Positions 60,901 through 64,000 of a DNA stretch of 64,000 nucleotides are shown piece by piece (position 1 is the stretch's first letter; each line of letters starts with the position of its first letter). Source of the DNA: Astrocystis sublimbata (taxonomy: Eukaryota; Ascomycota; Sordariomycetes; Xylariales; Xylariaceae); NCBI GenBank assembly GCA_022453515.1, contig JAJNNY010000023.1, forward strand, positions 124,001 through 188,000, in the 5' to 3' direction. Both the position numbers and the translations under genes were made by a program. Under the pieces are notes generated by a model. That model was given only the letters and a program-made list of their open reading frames with translations. It had not been told where the DNA came from and made no database searches.

Positions 60901-62832
60901 GAAATCGAGCGATATCGCCGAAGGGACGAGTATGCCACATCTTTCCAGAATTGCTTCACTGTGGCAGCCCTCGATGCCCTGTGCGTGCTGATGAAGGCAA
61001 ATGTAATTCCACTAGAGCCACTTACTTTTGTCCAATATCTGCAGGACAGAACCTGCGATGTTGTCAGGATAAAAGCTTGCGAAGGACTGATTGAACTGGG
61101 TCTTCTTGACAACCCTGAGTTTTTGCAGTTCTTTTTCTCGCTCGTCAGCACCGATCCCTCTCCATTCGTCCGAGACCAACTGTTCAAATTGCTATGTCGC
61201 GGCCTTGCTAGCATAGCAATCGGAGAAAAGCCCGATCCAAGCAAGCAGACGGTGCAGCCCGTTAAGGAAGGGCTAGACCTGGTGGTTGAACAAGAGAATA
61301 CCATTATGGAAGAACGACGGAAGGCTAGAGCACGCAAGGAAGATCTCCACGAGGCCCTCAAAGCATTAAAAGAACATACCGAAAATGATGAGGGGCTGCA
61401 GGAAGTCATCTGGCAAGCGTTGGAGTCGCCTGTTTTGACGGTCACAGAATACATTAATTTACTGGAAGTATGCTCGTTATTGGTGGACGACTATCCTTCT
61501 CTAACGGTCACACGCAAACTCCCCCAGGTCTGGTCCGTCACGCGTGGTGACAGAATCCGCGATAGAAAGTTCGAGATGAAATTCAAGAGGACTTTTAGGA
61601 CAAAGTCAAGAGGCGTTTACGCCTCCCCGGCACCGTTGCCTCCAGCGCCACCACAACCGGAGTCGAAGCGAATAGTCTTAAACCTAAATAGAACCCCCAG
61701 CATCAGCAGCAAGTCGGGTGTATCTACGCAAGGTCAACTTCAACCACTACGTGCCCCAAATCCCGCTCCACCTCTCCCTCCAACTCCTGGTTCTGTGCCC
61801 GCTCCTACGCAGCCCAAGAAACCGTCCATAAGTGTTCCGGTCTCGAAACCAGTTACGGCGCCAGAGCCGGCTACAACCCCCAAGTCACTCGTGGCTTCGC
61901 CAGCGCCTGTCGTCAAGGTTCCAAAGCAGCCTATCAACAATACCACTCCTGTTTCGACTAAACCTATTGCCAAGCCTACGATGAAGCCCATACCCAAACC
62001 CTTAAATAAACCCATGGCAAAACCTTTGGCAAAGCCTGTTGTCAAGCCCACACCTAAACTACCAGGCACGCAAGAAAAGGCAATGAAGAATGGGGAGCCA
62101 CGCCGGGACAGTATCTCCGTGTTACCGCCAATTCGGCCAACAATTGAGTCGCTTCAAGCGGAACCGAAAGTGCATTCCCCGAAGGTGAACGGGCACGACA
62201 GTCTCACGGTCAAACCCCCCAAGCCATTGAAGCGTGCAAGTACAGAGCTTGAAAGCAGCCGTCCCTCAAAGATCGTCAAGCTTAACACGTCTAAGATCAT
62301 TGGTGCTATGAAGCAGCTGAAGCCTACGCCAGTAAAGTCACGAAGCAAATTTATCACCGTCAACTTTACGGCATGGGATCGACTCAAGCTTCATGAGCGA
62401 AAAAAATCCCCAGCTTCCGTTACCATCAGGGCCGCTGGCAAGAAGCCGACATCGGACAAGAAGTCTTCGATCAACTCTAGCCATTCTACCGTACATGGCA
62501 GTTCGCGCGCAACTCCTGGGATCGCGGGCGGTGCCCCTAAGCCTAGTCATAAAGCAACTCATAGGTCGACTCCGAAAGCAACTCCTCCTCCGCAATCGCG
62601 ACCGAGGTCTTCGACACCAGCCACGACCCAGCCACCTTCGTCCTCCCAACTTGATAGTAGCGGAGGAAAGCCTAGGAAGCCTTTGCCGGATATGACCCGA
62701 AAGCCTCTCCCTTCGGCCGTTTCCAATTCGCAGCCCACGCCATCCAAAACATCATCTACGTCTCCGGTGCCAAAGCCGGCACCAAAGCCGGCGCAACCGA
62801 AATTCAAAATCAAGCTCAAGCCATCTTCCTAG
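57922..62832 (+). CDS. TAF2: TFIID subunit TAF2
   Basis: Intronless 1,636 aa protein. The N-terminal ~900 residues follow the M1 aminopeptidase fold (FKQHVELDIDFRHQRVRGRS, SSIFPCIDDPG, HFGRYPFENYKICFVDD) but lack the zinc-binding HExxH: the equivalent site near residue 443 reads LVYSLASQWFGV. This is characteristic of TAF2, the TFIID subunit that helps contact initiator DNA. The middle part carries helical repeats. From about residue 1230 the protein is Pro/Lys-rich and disordered, with a KP-dipeptide array (KPIAKPTMKPIPKPLNKP) near 1350-1375 and a Ser/Thr/Pro tail. The ATG at 57922 is the first in the frame. The length is typical of filamentous-fungal TAF2, which is longer than metazoan forms because of the tail. 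Confidence 0.9.
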   Translation: MPGIVEPELLEEPEPAPVELPVDNTPPRPYVVFKQHVELDIDFRHQRVRGRSHILVVPLEPVREVYIDARQCHIDLGGVTVSNCPATASYDDPCDLLYTPQGYEWSAPQWPLRKRRVERLLHRRRNEVPVMLHDLACCQPLDGSLRVTLPSAEEVKKKNRDVPKAEQQEMLIHNDGTVQGYRISIPFELKNVHNGLHFVGVDEGDVRYPYLYTRHTVEPGSASSIFPCIDDPGCRNSWKISITCPRTLGDAFRQPTLAQPHPHGTTTLNGHRKGKPGDDVPARRDYVLTEEDKQLEMTVVCSGWLAGEVIDKDDESRKTMTFEVDSNKAAKHIGFAVGPFEHVDLWSEFRSEEDDNKLGVSAAKVHGYCLPGRADEVRNTCAALVTAVDYFVLHFGRYPFENYKICFVDDMVEDTIPLCAFSLCSNRLLYPEDIIDTDIDTTRTLVYSLASQWFGVNIVPNTKADIWLVVGIAWFMTDYFMKQLCGNNTFRFRMKTMADRLVEVDVKRPSLHDIGEHLYLGSFEVDFMNLKAPLVLFILDRRLSKSSGSAGISRIISRMVSKANTSTQANDDVLPSDQFRKACEKIASTRLESFWNQWVIGSGCPRFDVFQRFNKKKLCVEMTVRQTQDIAAAKVKPIDKNDFWRDVREETHAVYAGELQQSFTGPMTIRIHEADGTPYEHIVEIREDGARSVRFEIPYNTKYKRLKRNRRQRERAMANNNAKEEGQKELYYLGDVIQHADDIEEWGFRDWDEETEAKMDQESYEWIRMDADFEWICDMKTNLPAYMYASQLQQDRDVAAQQDSMLFLRQSFAKSGAHPLVSTILTRTLLDPRYFYGIRLMAAEELPRHAVQEQVDWIGLRHLQKAYQHFFCQPGSTTPRPNDFSDKRQYMIQCAVPEAMAHIRGEDGRCPKEARRFILKLLQTNNNSENVYSDQFYICRLIKALAICQIPDEKKAKPKLAMSLSFGDADNEDEIMAEPVDTEPDEFREQALEEIERYRRRDEYATSFQNCFTVAALDALCVLMKANVIPLEPLTFVQYLQDRTCDVVRIKACEGLIELGLLDNPEFLQFFFSLVSTDPSPFVRDQLFKLLCRGLASIAIGEKPDPSKQTVQPVKEGLDLVVEQENTIMEERRKARARKEDLHEALKALKEHTENDEGLQEVIWQALESPVLTVTEYINLLEVCSLLVDDYPSLTVTRKLPQVWSVTRGDRIRDRKFEMKFKRTFRTKSRGVYASPAPLPPAPPQPESKRIVLNLNRTPSISSKSGVSTQGQLQPLRAPNPAPPLPPTPGSVPAPTQPKKPSISVPVSKPVTAPEPATTPKSLVASPAPVVKVPKQPINNTTPVSTKPIAKPTMKPIPKPLNKPMAKPLAKPVVKPTPKLPGTQEKAMKNGEPRRDSISVLPPIRPTIESLQAEPKVHSPKVNGHDSLTVKPPKPLKRASTELESSRPSKIVKLNTSKIIGAMKQLKPTPVKSRSKFITVNFTAWDRLKLHERKKSPASVTIRAAGKKPTSDKKSSINSSHSTVHGSSRATPGIAGGAPKPSHKATHRSTPKATPPPQSRPRSSTPATTQPPSSSQLDSSGGKPRKPLPDMTRKPLPSAVSNSQPTPSKTSSTSPVPKPAPKPAQPKFKIKLKPSS

Positions 62833-64000
62833 TTATGGTGATTGCTACGCTTCGTTTTGATAACTCATCTTAAAACCACTCAGTCCACAAATACGTACCA
62901 TGAATACCGATGATTCCATGAGAGATGGAGTCTCCGCTTCCTTAGTGTTGTTCCTTCGTACTATAAGAACACGGGCTTGCTTCACGCAATAGAAGCAATG
63001 AGTTTTCACGCTGTCTTTGATTTTTTTTGTGGTTTTTCTCGTCTACTCCAAATTCTCTCCGTCTCTTCTATCGTCTAAACAGCATAGCAGCGGCGTTCGG
63101 GTGTGCATTTCGATTAATACCACGAATTCTTGGGCCGACATAAAGTGCGATAAACGCGGTTGCGCCTGTTACTTGGAGAGCAGGGATGCGCTCGCAACAT
63201 AAAGGACGGACCGGGATTGAGACTGCACTGCTTTGCTCAACTCTCCACTCGACATAAGATGATGGGATGGTCCCGACATTGAGACGCCGGTTGCTGGTAT
63301 CAAAGTCTATATTGAATGATTCAGTGGGTTAGACCCAATACCTAGTACAGAATAGGGCATGTGCTGGGAAGGAAGCCCGGGAGGAGACAGACCATATGCC
63401 GGAGAAGCAGAATGGTGAGGAAGGATCGGAACACAATGCAATGGGGAATATGCTAAACGCTATTCTATGCGGTTTGTTGCCGAAATAGTTTGTTTAGGTC
63501 AGGTAGTAAATCGATGCCTTGACTAAACCTACTTGATACACGGAGTATTATTTTCCAGATGACGGGAAGGAGAGGCGCGCGAAGTCACGTGGAAGTTGGG
63601 CGACCCAAGTAAGTGGAAGCAGCCGGCAGATTCATGGTAGTCACACTGAGAAAGAAACTGGATGTGATTTGCATGAGACACTATGTTGTATGCATGGTAA
63701 CCCCCCAAACGTTTCATACCTGACTACAACGAAACACGACATTCCCCTTTTACGTTGTTGTTCATCACTCGCAATGGTTTCTACATTCTGAACATTGTTG
63801 GCACGAGAGAAACAGGTCTGATACAGAATAAATACTCTTGTAGTTTGCTATCTTTATTTCGCTACATGTGTGATGTGCATCTTTACTCCGCTCTCACTAG
63901 ACTCTTCTTGTTTTTCTTCCCGCTTGTTCGCTATTTAGCTACCTATACATGAGAACCTCCACGTCTTACCAGACGACGCGAGCGGCGCTGCCGCGGCGAG
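62833..64000. other. Right-hand flank
   Basis: 3' flank of TAF2 followed by DNA with no supportable gene up to the window edge. The last 30 bases become GC-rich, which could announce another gene outside the window. Confidence 0.4.

Overview
The window is nuclear DNA from a filamentous ascomycete (Pezizomycotina, most probably a sordariomycete). Genes carry short 42-200 bp GT-AG introns with CTRAC-like branch points, and the gene set (Zn2Cys6 factor with fungal TF domain, DUF3176, DUF3723, PNP-NACHT-ankyrin NLR) is typical of that group. The intergenic DNA is peppered with the short palindrome TACCTAGGTA. I do not try to name the species. Exon coordinates were deduced by eye from splice signals and reading-frame arithmetic; none has transcript support.

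Layout. 1-1350: 3' part of the mitochondrial processing peptidase beta subunit (+). 1855-3364: SET-domain protein (-). 5383-6405: secreted Trp/Ser/Thr-rich repeat protein (+). 6406-14955: an 8.5 kb gene-poor stretch with one doubtful small gene and a P-loop-like fragment. 14956-18258: CTF1/FarA-type Zn2Cys6 regulator (-), with a one-base frame conflict at its last intron. 19689-22019: DUF3176 membrane protein (-). 22760-24583: secreted agmatinase-type ureohydrolase (+). 25167-26266: COX24/mS38 (-).

From 26.3 to 38.7 kb lies an accessory island. It holds a dynamin GTPase relic, a ~1.03 kb element with long inverted repeats, a broken pseudokinase, a broken DUF3723 gene, and a PNP-NACHT-ankyrin NLR whose ankyrin array is cut by a stop codon. 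The stop codons in all four damaged genes can be explained by CpA-to-TpA (or TpG-to-TpA) changes, the signature of repeat-induced point mutation (RIP).

Housekeeping genes resume at 38.7 kb: PSR-type phosphatase (-), peroxisomal ABC-D half transporter (+), choline/amino-acid permease (+), an IQ protein resembling plant IQM proteins (-), a SAS4-domain chromatin protein with a polyQ tract (+), and TAF2 of TFIID (+). The core genes are unrelated in pathway; gene order alternates between divergent and convergent pairs. The one place where neighbours may share a theme is the island, where NLR, dynamin, kinase-like and DUF3723 genes resemble the fast-evolving, non-self-recognition type of fungal gene repertoire. 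No rRNA, tRNA or CRISPR was recognised.
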